A stretch of DNA of 64,000 nt from Selenomonas sp. ND2010 (lineage in GTDB: Bacteria > Bacillota > Negativicutes > Selenomonadales > Selenomonadaceae): positions 186,001 through 250,000 of the forward strand of contig NZ_JNKI01000002.1 of NCBI RefSeq assembly GCF_000702005.1. Reading direction: 5' to 3'. The notes beneath the pieces were generated by a model, which was not told the DNA's origin, did no database searches, and worked only from the letters and a program-made list of their open reading frames with translations. The translations under genes and the position numbers were made by a program. Positions 34,301 through 43,287 of the stretch are shown here, one piece after another (positions within the stretch are counted from its first letter, which is position 1; every line of letters begins with the position of its first letter).

Positions 34301-34945
34301 TTACTCTGCCGATATCCCCTGGTACCAGCTCTGCACTTTTTCCGTGGCAACGGTTGTTGCACCGGAATGACCGCTGAGAAGAGCTGTCGAATCCGGCAGC
34401 GAAAGTATTTCTCTTACAATGCTTTTCATCAGGGTTTCGCTGTCCCCACCGGGCATATCCGTCCGGCCATAGCTTCCAGCAAAGATAGAATCTCCCACAA
34501 AAGCTACATGATCCCGCAGGTTGTAATACATACAGCCATCCGTCGTGTGTCCAGGGACTGGGATCATATGAAGGCGAAAGTCTGGATTCGCTTGCAAAAC
34601 AATATCGGTATTATCCTCAAGATACGTAACATCATCAAGCGTTATCGGTTCACCGGTTTGAGCGGATAGATTCCATACCGGATTTTCGGCATAATCCCGT
34701 CCGTTCTTTTGCATGAGCACCGGAATCTTCAAAATACGCTGCAAGTCATTTACTGCACCGATATGGTCAAAATGACCATGCGTCAACAGGATTTTCTCCA
34801 ATTGAAAGCCTCGTTCTTTGACGATTTCCAGCAGCTTATCTGGTTCTGCACCAGGATCGATAAGGAAACCGTGCTTCGTATCTTCATCAATATAAAAATA
34901 GGCGTTGGTTGGAATATAACGCGCCACGGGAACTTGTAATATCAT
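34301..34945 (-). CDS. MBL-fold hydrolase (glyoxalase II-like)
   Basis: A 214-aa metallo-beta-lactamase fold protein. Metal motifs: LLTHGHFDHIGAV (about 55-67), VPGHTTDGCM, FVGDSIFAGSYGRTDMPGGD and LLSGHSG. This pattern fits YcbL/GloB-like thioesterases that act on small thioesters. AAAAGGAGAC before the ATG at 34945 fixes the start. A 43-bp gap to the CheB-like gene suggests an operon with the signalling genes. Confidence 0.85.
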   Translation of the reverse strand: MILQVPVARYIPTNAYFYIDEDTKHGFLIDPGAEPDKLLEIVKERGFQLEKILLTHGHFDHIGAVNDLQRILKIPVLMQKNGRDYAENPVWNLSAQTGEPITLDDVTYLEDNTDIVLQANPDFRLHMIPVPGHTTDGCMYYNLRDHVAFVGDSIFAGSYGRTDMPGGDSETLMKSIVREILSLPDSTALLSGHSGATTVATEKVQSWYQGISAE

Positions 34946-35097
34946 ATAGTCTCCTTTTGCCCGCCTCATACAGGCCAATCCTTCATAAATCGTTTCATAA
35001 AATCTATTCGTGAACTTTTCCTAAAAATCCTGCTTTTCCTATATTTTTTGCACTTTACGCAGGCAAATTCCTACCGAAAAAACTCGTCAATGCGCAT

Positions 35098-35149
35098 AAA
35101 AAAGACTATCGCATAATTCGTTAGCAAATCAATGCGATAGTCTCTTTTC
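35098..35149 (-). terminator. Terminator of the TonB operon
   Basis: GACTATCGCA pairs with TGCGATAGTC with a long loop, followed by T6 on the minus strand. It lies 25 bp beyond the tonB stop. Confidence 0.75.
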
Positions 35150-35173
35150 TTGAAAATAACTGTTATCTTTCGA

Positions 35174-35992
35174 TTAAGGCTGAAAAATCAAATGCTTTTC
35201 AAAGGGAACCCGGACATTTACCCCTTGGTAGTAAATGGGCGCAAATCGCATCCCCCACAAAGCTTCCTGAGCGGCTTCACGGAATCCAAGATTGGGCGGA
35301 TTATTCAAGATGGCTACACTTTCGACGCTGCCATCCAACCCCACCATAATCTGCGCTACGACTTCTACCACATTACTGTAGCCAATACTTCTTGCTTCAT
35401 CGGGATAAATTGCCTCAGCATCGTGCAAGAGCTGATAGCTGATTCCAGCGGAACTAGCTGCCGTATATGTTCCATCGCCATTGGGAGAAAAACCTGCGCC
35501 AAGGCCTTGGGAAGTTCCTGTACCCTCCCCACCGGTTCCGCTTCCTCCCGCATCATTCGTGCCATTGCTCGTACCCGCACCGCTGCCATCCGCTGCTCCT
35601 GCAGCGGAATCACTGCCTGCAGGTTGCGCGGGAGCATCCAGTGCAGCCACAGCTTGCGCCATAGCTTCTGCCGCATCGGTTGCTGGTTGCACAGCCTTCG
35701 ATGCATTCCTATCTACGGGAGCATGTCCGCGTAAACTTTGTAGTTCTTCTACAGCCGCCACCGATACCGTTTTTATCCTAGGGCCTAAGGAGGACTGCGC
35801 TCCACCATTTGCGGCACTTCCGCCCGCCAGTCCGGCTGCTGTTGATTCTGCCACAAAGCCAACCTCGATTGATGGCTGTTGTTCAGGCTCTTTCCGCAAC
35901 CAATTAAGACCTAGGAGCATAACAATCGATAACAGCAAAACATGAAAGCCAACCGCCAGTCCAAAATAATAATTCCAGCTTCGTTTTCTCAT
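35174..35992 (-). CDS. tonB: TonB energy-transducing protein
   Basis: A 272-aa protein. It has an N-terminal membrane anchor (YYFGLAVGFHVLLLSIVMLL, residues 8-27). A long Ala/Gly/Ser/Thr-rich periplasmic spacer (about 50-175) replaces the usual Pro-rich one. The C-terminal TonB domain is at 185-272 (YPDEARSIGYSNVVEVVAQI, VGLDGSVESVAIL, FREAAQEALWGMRFAPIYYQ). It couples the proton-motive force via ExbB/ExbD to the receptor encoded in the same operon. Confidence 0.9.
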   Translation of the reverse strand: MRKRSWNYYFGLAVGFHVLLLSIVMLLGLNWLRKEPEQQPSIEVGFVAESTAAGLAGGSAANGGAQSSLGPRIKTVSVAAVEELQSLRGHAPVDRNASKAVQPATDAAEAMAQAVAALDAPAQPAGSDSAAGAADGSGAGTSNGTNDAGGSGTGGEGTGTSQGLGAGFSPNGDGTYTAASSAGISYQLLHDAEAIYPDEARSIGYSNVVEVVAQIMVGLDGSVESVAILNNPPNLGFREAAQEALWGMRFAPIYYQGVNVRVPFEKHLIFQP

Positions 35993-36004
35993 CCTATCAT
36001 CCCA

Positions 36005-36409
36005 TTATCCTTTGGTATCCGTAGCAATATAAACTTTTTGGATGCCCATATTTTTTATCATATCCATCACTTGAACTACCTTGCCATAATCAACGGATGC
36101 ATCGCCACGCAGGATTACCGATACTTCGCCCTGCTGTTTTTTCTCCCAGAGTCGATTTTCCAAAGCCGATAGCGAAAGTTTTTCTTTCTCGTAGTAAACA
36201 CTGCCATCGGCCGTAACGGTTACAGGAATATTTTCCACCATACTGATTTGGGAGGAAGCAGCTTGAGGAAGCGTCAGCGGCATACTTTTCTGCACGACCA
36301 TAGTAAGCATGCTCATCATAAAGAATACCAACAGGAAAAAAATGATATCGATCATCGGGATAATCATCAACCGAGGTCTTTCTTCCTGGGGAGTTAAATC
36401 AATGCGCAT
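36005..36409 (-). CDS. exbD: ExbD biopolymer transport protein
   Basis: A 134-aa protein with a single N-terminal membrane helix: LMIIPMIDIIFFLLVFFMMS carries the conserved membrane Asp. The periplasmic domain includes VILRGDASVDYGKVVQVMDM. It overlaps exbB by 11 bp and precedes tonB by 12 bp. Part of the inner-membrane proton motor. Confidence 0.9.
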   Translation of the reverse strand: MRIDLTPQEERPRLMIIPMIDIIFFLLVFFMMSMLTMVVQKSMPLTLPQAASSQISMVENIPVTVTADGSVYYEKEKLSLSALENRLWEKKQQGEVSVILRGDASVDYGKVVQVMDMIKNMGIQKVYIATDTKG

Positions 36410-37004
36410 CCTCTTTGCCCCCTGCTGCTACATACATAATAGATACATATTCGACATCGGCAATGATAGCATTGGCGCGATGCGAAAGATACGAATACAA
36501 GCACAATGCCAGGATTGCCACCAAAAGCCCCGTGGCCGTGGCAATTAATGCTTCACCGACACCACCCGTGATGGCAAAAGGCTCGCCATCGGCAACATTT
36601 AGTACCGAAAAGGACTGAATCATACCGGTAACTGTTCCCAAAAGCCCCAAAAGCGGTGCCATCGTCACAATGACACTCAAATATTCCAAATACTGCCGCA
36701 GCTCGATCGCCTTGCGCTTTGCTGCAGCCATCACTACTTCTTCCCGGCTGCCATATTGTTCTTCGGCTAACGCCGTTAACAATACCTCACCAGGGGCACC
36801 GGCCTTACGGCACAAACTTTCTGCCTGTTCTTGCTTCCCCGTCTGAAGATACCCATTGAACTTTATGGAAAAGTCCTCCAGTTTCAATCGTTCCTTGCGG
36901 TAAAAGGCAAAACGTTCCAACCCAATGGTAAGCGCAATAACTGAGGCCAAAAGAATGGGATACATGACCAAACCGCCCTTGTGAAACAATGTAAAAATTT
37001 CCAT
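36399..37004 (-). CDS. exbB: ExbB/TolQ/MotA-family proton channel
   Basis: A 201-aa membrane protein with three helices: GGLVMYPILLASVIALTIGL, then LEYLSVIVTMAPLLGLLGTV and EALIATATGLLVAILALCLY. Motifs LLGLLGTVTGMI and ATATGL are typical of ExbB. AAGGAGATTTAAT precedes the ATG at 37004. It lies 29 bp downstream of the receptor gene. Confidence 0.9.
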   Translation of the reverse strand: MEIFTLFHKGGLVMYPILLASVIALTIGLERFAFYRKERLKLEDFSIKFNGYLQTGKQEQAESLCRKAGAPGEVLLTALAEEQYGSREEVVMAAAKRKAIELRQYLEYLSVIVTMAPLLGLLGTVTGMIQSFSVLNVADGEPFAITGGVGEALIATATGLLVAILALCLYSYLSHRANAIIADVEYVSIMYVAAGGKEDAH

Positions 37005-37033
37005 ATTAAATCTCCTTGCAATCCAGTACAACC

Positions 37034-39130
37034 TTAGAATTTATAATGAGCACCGACAAAATAAGTTCGCTCTGCTCCCGGAATCAAAGTTGCCGTAGCT
37101 CCGCCAGCAGAATCATATTCATAGTAATCTCTTCCCAACAAATTGGTTATGCCGCCATACCATTCCAAATCCTTGTTTTGCTTGAACTTAAATCCAATGT
37201 CGAGCAGTCCATACGAATGCACAATATTTTTGTCTTCATGGCGGTCACTTTCGCGAATGAAATTGTTATATTTGCCAAATAACGTATATTTTGCATGAAA
37301 GCTCCATTGCTTATCGAATTTATAATCAGCCGCCAGCAAAAGCTTGTGCTGTGGTACAGCCTTTAATCCACTGTTGGTAAAATCGATTTCGTCTTCCCCA
37401 TGGGAGGCCATCAGAGCACGCCCTGCCGCTGTATAGTCGCGTTTTCCATGAAGATACGTATAACCTTCTTTTAGCTGCAGTTTTCCGAGTCGCTGGGAAA
37501 AGCTGGTTTCAATTCCCTGCCGTTTGGTATTATACATATTATACGTTTTATATTCCCAACCATAAGTTCCTTTGAAATATGGCCGCTCCAACTCATTATT
37601 GGTTTCCGAAGCGAACAACGTCAAGCTCGCCGTAGAAATTCCCCATTTATCACGCATCCCTAGCTCCCACAAATTGTAGGTTTCCTCTTGCGCGCTGGTA
37701 GCGGCATAGACCTTTTTCGTTGCATCGGAATAAACTTCATCACATATCTGCAATCCATCAGGGCTCGTATATCCTCGTTCATAGCGCAAGAATAATTTAC
37801 CCAGCTTGCTGTAATTGTAGCCAACGGACAGTTCGCCAGCAGTATTCCAGCGATTCGACGAATCTTTGCCACCGATGGGACGTGCAACACTGCCGCCATC
37901 CTTATCGAATTCCCAGATGAGCTTTTCCCGACGAAGGCCCTGCGTATAAGTAAACCGTCCACGTTTCATCTTATTGAGCAGATACAAAGCCTCGGTCGTC
38001 TTGTCATAATTAAAATCCATTAGCTTACTTTTCGCCGATGTCTTATACCGAAGATGCGATTCCTGTTCGAATAAATCCATCCCAATCAACAAAGAATCCT
38101 TCGGGGTATACGACCAATCCATCCGCATGCGTGAACCATAGGATTTCGTTTTCATCTTCCCATCAAAGAATTTCGTATTGGTATAGAACCCATCGGTGAA
38201 GAAGAAATCCCCGCTGTATTTTAAATTTTTCCCCATATCCTGACTGTAGGATAGATTATAGGTATTCAACAAACGATCGCCATTTAAATAATCACTATCT
38301 TTGCTGGGACGATAGTTATGTCCATAAGCATCGATTTTCTTCCGGCTCACATTCTGCAAAAATTTGCTATCTTCATCCAAATGGCTATAGCGGAAGGTAA
38401 CGCTATGCGCTTTGTCCGCATCATAGCGGAACCCACCATAAGCATAGTTGCTTTTGCGATAGGTGTTGACAAAGAACAGATCTCGGTCAAGCCGGGAATA
38501 GCCGGTTTGTACGGCCAGCTTATCCGTGGCTTTCGTTCCATAATTGACACTGGACCGATATCCATCAGAATTCCATTCCGTCGTAAGACTGCTCTGTGGC
38601 TTCTGCAAAGACCGCAGGTTCGTAGTAATGTTGATAATGCCACCGGCAGCACCGCTGCCGTAAATAACCGAACCACCACCAGGAATGATCTCGATTTTTT
38701 CTATCTGCTCCACAGGTACATAATCGTAATTGTTGGGCAGCGGATGATTCACCATCGTGGTAATCGGTGCACCATCAACCAAGACTTGTATGTTGCGTGT
38801 CGCCTGCTCGCTTCCCTGTCCGCGGATATCCACCTGTCCCCAGCCAGTAGCACCGACACTGATGCTGGTCTGATCTTTCAAGACATCGGAGATGCTTTTA
38901 TATCCCTTTTCCTCCATGTCTTTCTTGGTAATAACCAGAATTTGTTTGGTATCGCGAAGTTTTTCTACCTCAATGTAATCAGGCCGCACGTAGCTATCCT
39001 TCAAACGAATGCTCTCCGCTGTGACTTCCTTGGCTGCCTCAACCTGCGGCCCCCAAGCAACGGTCCAAACATTGCTGCTGGCTAAAATCCCCAACGCAAC
39101 CAAACCGGCTAAATTCCCTTTTGCTTCCAT
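37034..39130 (-). CDS. TonB-dependent outer-membrane receptor
   Basis: A 698-aa protein. It has an N-terminal signal-like segment (NLAGLVALGILASSNVWTVA), then a TonB-box-like region. The plug domain includes DVLKDQTSISVGATGWGQVD, IRGQGSEQATRNIQVLVDGA and YVPVEQIEKIEIIPGGGSVI then YGSGAAGGIINITT. The rest is a beta-barrel of aromatic-rich strands ending in the terminal Phe (ERTYFVGAHYKF), as needed for outer-membrane insertion. Fur boxes upstream suggest a ferric siderophore or haem substrate; the exact ligand cannot be told. Confidence 0.9.
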   Translation of the reverse strand: MEAKGNLAGLVALGILASSNVWTVAWGPQVEAAKEVTAESIRLKDSYVRPDYIEVEKLRDTKQILVITKKDMEEKGYKSISDVLKDQTSISVGATGWGQVDIRGQGSEQATRNIQVLVDGAPITTMVNHPLPNNYDYVPVEQIEKIEIIPGGGSVIYGSGAAGGIINITTNLRSLQKPQSSLTTEWNSDGYRSSVNYGTKATDKLAVQTGYSRLDRDLFFVNTYRKSNYAYGGFRYDADKAHSVTFRYSHLDEDSKFLQNVSRKKIDAYGHNYRPSKDSDYLNGDRLLNTYNLSYSQDMGKNLKYSGDFFFTDGFYTNTKFFDGKMKTKSYGSRMRMDWSYTPKDSLLIGMDLFEQESHLRYKTSAKSKLMDFNYDKTTEALYLLNKMKRGRFTYTQGLRREKLIWEFDKDGGSVARPIGGKDSSNRWNTAGELSVGYNYSKLGKLFLRYERGYTSPDGLQICDEVYSDATKKVYAATSAQEETYNLWELGMRDKWGISTASLTLFASETNNELERPYFKGTYGWEYKTYNMYNTKRQGIETSFSQRLGKLQLKEGYTYLHGKRDYTAAGRALMASHGEDEIDFTNSGLKAVPQHKLLLAADYKFDKQWSFHAKYTLFGKYNNFIRESDRHEDKNIVHSYGLLDIGFKFKQNKDLEWYGGITNLLGRDYYEYDSAGGATATLIPGAERTYFVGAHYKF

Positions 39131-39188
39131 TCACGAATCATCCTCCATAAATATGAATGCTTTTCATATTTGAATAATATTCATAATC

Positions 39189-39245
39189 GATAATCATTAT
39201 CAATTACACGATGTTTATAATATCAGCAGTGATTATCATTGTCAA
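39189..39245 (-). promoter_or_regulatory. Fur-box promoter of the TonB operon
   Basis: On the minus strand TTGACA (39245-39240) and TATTAT (39222-39217) are 17 bp apart. GATAATCATTATC (39189-39201) and GATTATCATTGTC (39231-39243) match the Fur consensus GATAAT-ATTATC; one covers the -35 region and one lies just downstream of the start. Iron-dependent repression is expected. Confidence 0.8.
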
Positions 39246-39255
39246 TAGCATTATG

Positions 39256-39294
39256 AAAAAATCCCCTAGGTATTCATAAAAATACCTAGGGGAT
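39256..39294 (-). terminator. Terminator after the ATPase gene
   Basis: AATCCCCTAGGTATT-type arms (39261-39274 and 39281-39294) pair over 14 bp and are followed by T6 on the minus strand. Confidence 0.85.
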
Positions 39295-39300
39295 CAAAAT

Positions 39301-39813
39301 TCAACGTACTTTTAAATCCAGACCAACTTTATCGGTTTCCCATGGCGAGATAACCGTGTAAGGGATGTTCCATTTCTCGAGCATTGCCACGACCTGAGCA
39401 TCTTTTTCCTTAGCCTGCTCCAGATTGGTTTCCTTACGATCATCGATGGTAATAAACTCATCGTTGCGGCGCAACAGATAATTATAATTCTCATAGCGAT
39501 TGAATTCCTGCATGACCAAGGCGTCAAAAGCATCACTTGGCTCACGATTATAAATGATATTGAGCGGCAATGGCGAATCACAGACGGCAAATTCCACGCC
39601 ATATTTCTCCAGGGTTCGCGTGCGATGCGCCTGCTCGGCAAATAGATACAATTGATCCTCCACGATATCGGTGGCATTTTGATACCACAGCCATTTTGCA
39701 TATTCGCCGACCAGCTCCGTTTTGTAGCCCTTGCGCTTCAATTTTGAAAAAACATCCGCAGCAATCGTGCTCTTCCCAATACCGGCACCGCCATAGAAAT
39801 TAATTACCTTCAA
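39301..39813 (-). CDS. P-loop ATPase/kinase-like protein
   Basis: A 170-aa protein with a Walker A motif at residues 8-16 (GGAGIGKST). A conserved NMP-kinase-like set follows: ELVGEYAKWLW, then FAVCDSPLPLNIIYN (Walker B-like Asp). The C-terminus lacks a lid signature. This is the AAA_28-like type found in phages and in NadR-like kinases. It is monocistronic, with its own terminator next to the TonB operon. The substrate is unknown. Confidence 0.65.
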   Translation of the reverse strand: MKVINFYGGAGIGKSTIAADVFSKLKRKGYKTELVGEYAKWLWYQNATDIVEDQLYLFAEQAHRTRTLEKYGVEFAVCDSPLPLNIIYNREPSDAFDALVMQEFNRYENYNYLLRRNDEFITIDDRKETNLEQAKEKDAQVVAMLEKWNIPYTVISPWETDKVGLDLKVR

Positions 39814-39878
39814 GTCGTCATCTCCAAATTTTTGATAGTTACCCTCCTATTCTACCACAAATCTTTCCCTCTGTCTGA

Positions 39879-41030
39879 TTATCGATGCATTCGCGGTACC
39901 AGAAGTGCCACAAAAATATCCACGCCTAATAACGCGGCCAGAGCCAGGAAAGCCCCCGAAAAGCCCAAGCTGTCATGCAAAAAACCAAACGAGGCAGAAA
40001 TAATCGTGGCCCCCACGCCCGTAGCAACGGTTATCGCGGCAGTAACCGTCGCAGTCCTTCCACTGGCGAAATCCGCTACATAGGTCAAGACGTTGGGGTA
40101 AACCCCACCACAGAAGAATCCCAAGACAAAAACAATAACAAATGCCAAGGCTTCGCTGCGAATAAGCGCTAAAATCGCCAGCATAATTGTTGCCCCCAGG
40201 GGGGCCAGAACGATAAGACGGCTTCGATATTTCGCTAGGAAGCCACAAAGGAATCGTGAGGGAATCATGGCTAGCCAGAATAGTGACAGAGCCAAATAGC
40301 CATGCGTAGAATTCATCGTATCCAACAAGAAACTATTAAGGAAAAAACAAACGCCATTTTCGACGCCGACATAGATGAACATGATAAAACACAATAAGGC
40401 AGCCCCTTTGAAATAAATACCGGTTCCTCCGCTATCCGTTTCCTTCTGCTGTGCCACCTCTCTCGGTTCAAAACTAGTCCGCCATAACAGTACCGTAAGG
40501 ATTAAGAACACAATCCCACTGACCAGGAAGAATCCCTGCCAGCCCCAGCGGGTGGTCAACGAAAAACCAACCAAAAGTGGTGCGATTACTGCCCCTAAGG
40601 CAAACATAGCGGTAATAAATCCCATACGGCGATTCCGAGTTAGCGGATAGGCATCCTGCATTCCCGCGATCGCAACATATTGCACGATACTACACGAAAA
40701 TCCTAATACAAAAATTCCCACGGCAAATGTCAGCGAATCCGTAGCCAAAAGGATAATGGCAGCTGACAGCACGCGAATCGCGGTAAATACTACCAACATA
40801 ATCTTCTTGCCAATGCGGTCGGCCAACGCCCCTAAAAGAAGCGGCGCAATCATCGTTGCAAATAATTGGACTGATGCCAAAATCCCCTGCTGCCCAATCG
40901 ATAAATCATACTCCTGTCCCACATACAGCAGTGCCGCCTGATATCCCCCCGTTTCAAATCCGTTCATAAATATCGAAGCCAGCAATAGTGCGGATAAATC
41001 GTTACGCCGCCAAAAAGATAACGATTCCAT
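39879..41030 (-). CDS. MFS transporter
   Basis: A 383-aa membrane protein with about 12 helices. The MFS A-motif is in GALADRIGKKIMLV, between helices 2 and 3 (about 66-79), and a central loop (FEPREVAQQKETDSGGTG) divides the two halves. The FETGGYQAALLYVGQEYDLS start and overall pattern suit the YfkF/sugar-efflux-like drug/H+ antiporter class. The substrate cannot be predicted. It lies alone between an ATPase gene and a small secreted protein gene. Confidence 0.85.
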   Translation of the reverse strand: MESLSFWRRNDLSALLLASIFMNGFETGGYQAALLYVGQEYDLSIGQQGILASVQLFATMIAPLLLGALADRIGKKIMLVVFTAIRVLSAAIILLATDSLTFAVGIFVLGFSCSIVQYVAIAGMQDAYPLTRNRRMGFITAMFALGAVIAPLLVGFSLTTRWGWQGFFLVSGIVFLILTVLLWRTSFEPREVAQQKETDSGGTGIYFKGAALLCFIMFIYVGVENGVCFFLNSFLLDTMNSTHGYLALSLFWLAMIPSRFLCGFLAKYRSRLIVLAPLGATIMLAILALIRSEALAFVIVFVLGFFCGGVYPNVLTYVADFASGRTATVTAAITVATGVGATIISASFGFLHDSLGFSGAFLALAALLGVDIFVALLVPRMHR

Positions 41031-41096
41031 TCAATCACCTCCGATAATTCTTTTTTTAATTTATTTGACAACACTTTGGATTTTCCTTTTTTCCAT

Positions 41097-41120
41097 AAAA
41101 AAGACCGCCTTTCGGCGGTC
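41097..41120 (-). terminator. Terminator of the small secreted protein gene
   Basis: GACCGCC-GAAA-GGCGGTC followed by T6 on the minus strand. Confidence 0.8.
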
Positions 41121-41134
41121 TCAAGGATTCTTCG

Positions 41135-41377
41135 TCAGTTCTCGGCAACAATATGACCATCGTCCGCGATAGTCACTTCGCCGCGATTCAAATGGCTGTC
41201 AACATAAGCTACGGTAAACTTATGTCCTACCTGTTCTGCCTCACAGACGATTGCATCTGGATGCGCAGCAATAACTGCCTCTTCTGCAATCGTTGCATCA
41301 ATTGCTGGTGTTCCCTGCATCATGAGCAAGGCACCCCAAACTGCAAGACTCAGAGTGATTCCCAAAATTTTTTTCAT
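41135..41377 (-). CDS. Small secreted protein, PepSY-like length
   Basis: An 80-aa precursor. MKKILGITLSLAVWGALLMM is a signal peptide; cleavage probably near IDA. The mature part of about 52 residues has an alternating pattern (EEAVIAAHPDAIVCEAEQVG, FTVAYVDSHLNRGEVTIADD) similar to a single half of a PepSY domain. It would be periplasmic. Own terminator. Role unknown; the PepSY suggestion is weak. Confidence 0.55.
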   Translation of the reverse strand: MKKILGITLSLAVWGALLMMQGTPAIDATIAEEAVIAAHPDAIVCEAEQVGHKFTVAYVDSHLNRGEVTIADDGHIVAEN

Positions 41378-41481
41378 ACGAATCAGTCCTTTCTCTTAAC
41401 CTATGAGTAGTATACAACATTACACTAATTATGTTTATAGTTTTAAGAGAAGTATTCTGTATTCATACTACATTTGTGAAA

Positions 41482-42117
41482 TTAAGCCTCAGTATCTTCC
41501 TGATTATTTTCTTTCAGGAGTTCCTGAATCTTCACCTTAATGACATCAAAGGCAATGTTGTTGAGTCCACTGTTGATGACGATATCCGCTACGTTCTTCG
41601 TCGGTGCGACATAGAGATAATGCATCGGCTTAACGGTCTCAAGATACTGCTCGATGATATTTTCCAGATCACGGCCGCGTTCGTTGATGTCGCGCAGCAC
41701 ACGGCGCAAAATACGCTCATCCGCATCGGCTTCGACGAAAATCTTGATATCGAATAAATCGCGCAGGCGCTCGTCCTGAAGGATCAAAATACCCTCTACA
41801 ATAATAACGCGGCTCGGCTTAATGATAGTAGTGGCCGAAGAACGCGTGTGATGGGCAAAATCATAGACCGGGCACTCTACACTCTTGCCTTCTTTGAGCT
41901 GTTGAAGCTGTTCAATCAAGAGATCGGTCTCGAGGGATTTGGGATGATCGTAATTAATGTGCTGACGTTCCTGGAACGACAGGTCATCATGGGGACGATA
42001 GTAATTGTCATGATAAATTACGGTAACATCATCGCCAAAATATTTTTTGAGCCGATTCGTAAAGGTCGATTTACCCGAACCCGTACCACCAGCAATACCA
42101 ATAATGGTAGTTTTCAT
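41482..42117 (-). CDS. udk: Uridine kinase
   Basis: A 211-aa enzyme that phosphorylates uridine and cytidine in the salvage pathway. P-loop IGIAGGTGSGKSTFTNRL (7-24). Other motifs: VIYHDNYYRPHDDLSFQERQ, NYDHPKSLETDLL, VIIVEGILILQDERLRDLFD and RDINERGRDLE. It complements the de novo pyr operon 21 kb away. Confidence 0.95.
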   Translation of the reverse strand: MKTTIIGIAGGTGSGKSTFTNRLKKYFGDDVTVIYHDNYYRPHDDLSFQERQHINYDHPKSLETDLLIEQLQQLKEGKSVECPVYDFAHHTRSSATTIIKPSRVIIVEGILILQDERLRDLFDIKIFVEADADERILRRVLRDINERGRDLENIIEQYLETVKPMHYLYVAPTKNVADIVINSGLNNIAFDVIKVKIQELLKENNQEDTEA

Positions 42118-42281
42118 AGTAATGGAGCATCTCCTTGCAGAAATTTGTCCTTACTATAGTATCATAAAAGCCCGCGTTTGTCTGCTCCATCTAAGCAAAA
42201 CTTCGAAAATCAGCGAAAAAGGATTATGCGAATCCATAACGAATTATAAGAACAGGATATTGGCAGAAAGGAAGTGCAAGC

Positions 42282-42584
42282 ATGCCAAAGGTTACCCGCG
42301 ATGATATCCCCAACTGGTTCCAACGGAAAACCGGCTTTGATGTGGATGTCGAAGAACTGAAAAAAGCCGTGGAACTCGACCGGATTGCCTGTGCCGATGA
42401 ACCGATGAAGCTCATGCGGGAATTATGGGGCATTACCCCACGTGACTGTGAAAAGCTCTTAGGGGCACCAAGCCGTACCGTCGAGCAATGGTTTCATACA
42501 AAATCCACCCGCCCAGCTTCCTGGGTAGTACGCCTTATCGTCGAAAAATGTGCGAAACTCCATGAAGAACGTTTGCGAAAATAA
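42282..42584 (+). CDS. Small HTH-type DNA-binding protein
   Basis: A 100-aa protein. The C-terminal half (WGITPRDCEKLLGAPSRTVE at about 49-68, followed by QWFHTKSTRPASWVVRLI) matches the helix-turn-helix arrangement of antitoxin-like/XRE proteins where the recognition helix is followed by W-F-x4-RPxxW. The N-terminal half is acidic. AGAAAGGAAG lies upstream. It is divergent from udk, and a strong terminator at 42582-42630 ends it. No toxin partner is adjacent. Target unknown. Confidence 0.6.
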   Translation: MPKVTRDDIPNWFQRKTGFDVDVEELKKAVELDRIACADEPMKLMRELWGITPRDCEKLLGAPSRTVEQWFHTKSTRPASWVVRLIVEKCAKLHEERLRK

Positions 42585-42630
42585 GAGACGCCCTTGCTAT
42601 CTTCTACGATACGCAAGGGCGTCTCTTATT
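42582..42630. terminator. Bidirectional terminator
   Basis: TAAGAGACGCCCTTGC pairs with GCAAGGGCGTCTCTTA over 16 bp. It follows the HTH gene stop and faces the convergent 136-aa gene. Confidence 0.8.
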
Positions 42631-42643
42631 GCCAGGGATTCAC

Positions 42644-43054
42644 TTATCTCCCCAACGATTTGGCAAGCTCAATCTCCAGCTGAGAATGCGGGCGGCTGCA
42701 AATGCGACGGACATCGCTGATGAACTTTGCAAAAGTCTTTTGCAGCTCAGCTTCATCGAACTCTATCTCACCATTTACATTCTCGGTAAAATGGCTCGTA
42801 AAATCCTGCCAGCCTTCGCCGTCAAACGTTCCATCCTCCGCTGCCTTTTCGGTAAACAGTTCGGAACGGATGGCTTTTCCCTCCGCTGCTAATCTTTCGT
42901 TGAAGCGGATAAATTCCGCGAAATGATGCAGTCTAGACTCCGCCTCATCGGAAATGTATCCTTCCTCGGTTGGATCGTAAGCCGGAGATTTCTTCGGATG
43001 CAAGGTCAAATAAAGATGCATGAACACATAGCCTGATTTCGTATCAAATTTCAT
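42644..43054 (-). CDS. Hypothetical protein downstream of csrA
   Basis: A 136-aa acidic soluble protein, MKFDTKSGYVFMHLYLTLHP onward, with a helical C-terminus (ELQKTFAKFISDVRRICSRP). The ATG at 43054 overlaps the csrA end by 11 bp, with GGAGAGGA upstream; it is therefore coupled to CsrA translation. In other bacteria csrA is often followed by partners that modulate it, such as fliW; this is not FliW by sequence pattern. Function unknown. Confidence 0.55.
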   Translation of the reverse strand: MKFDTKSGYVFMHLYLTLHPKKSPAYDPTEEGYISDEAESRLHHFAEFIRFNERLAAEGKAIRSELFTEKAAEDGTFDGEGWQDFTSHFTENVNGEIEFDEAELQKTFAKFISDVRRICSRPHSQLEIELAKSLGR

Positions 43055-43232
43055 GAGAATCCTCTCCATTTTCCATAGTTCCAGCCTGCAACGCGTCAAG
43101 CCGGCGCACCTTTACATTATTCGGTGCTGTTATTCCGAGCTTTATTTTGCCAGCTGCAACTTTTACGACGGTCACGACGACTTTTTCGCCAATCATGATT
43201 TCCTGTTGTTCTTTCCTGGATAATACCAGCAA
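43044..43232 (-). CDS. csrA: Carbon storage regulator CsrA
   Basis: A 62-aa protein: LVLSRKEQQEIMIGEKVVVT at the start and GKIKLGITAPNNVKVRR in the middle, with conserved RNA-contacting residues (Arg near 6, and GIxAP-x4-VxR). It is a dimeric RNA-binding protein that blocks ribosome sites with GGA motifs. It starts with TTG behind GAGGGGGA, which itself contains GGA and could allow self-regulation. No flagellar genes are nearby, unlike the common csrA-fliW arrangement. Confidence 0.9.
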   Translation of the reverse strand: MLVLSRKEQQEIMIGEKVVVTVVKVAAGKIKLGITAPNNVKVRRLDALQAGTMENGEDSHEI

Positions 43233-43287
43233 AATACAGTCCCCCTCTATTATATAGCACCATATTATCTTATCATAAAAAGGGGCG

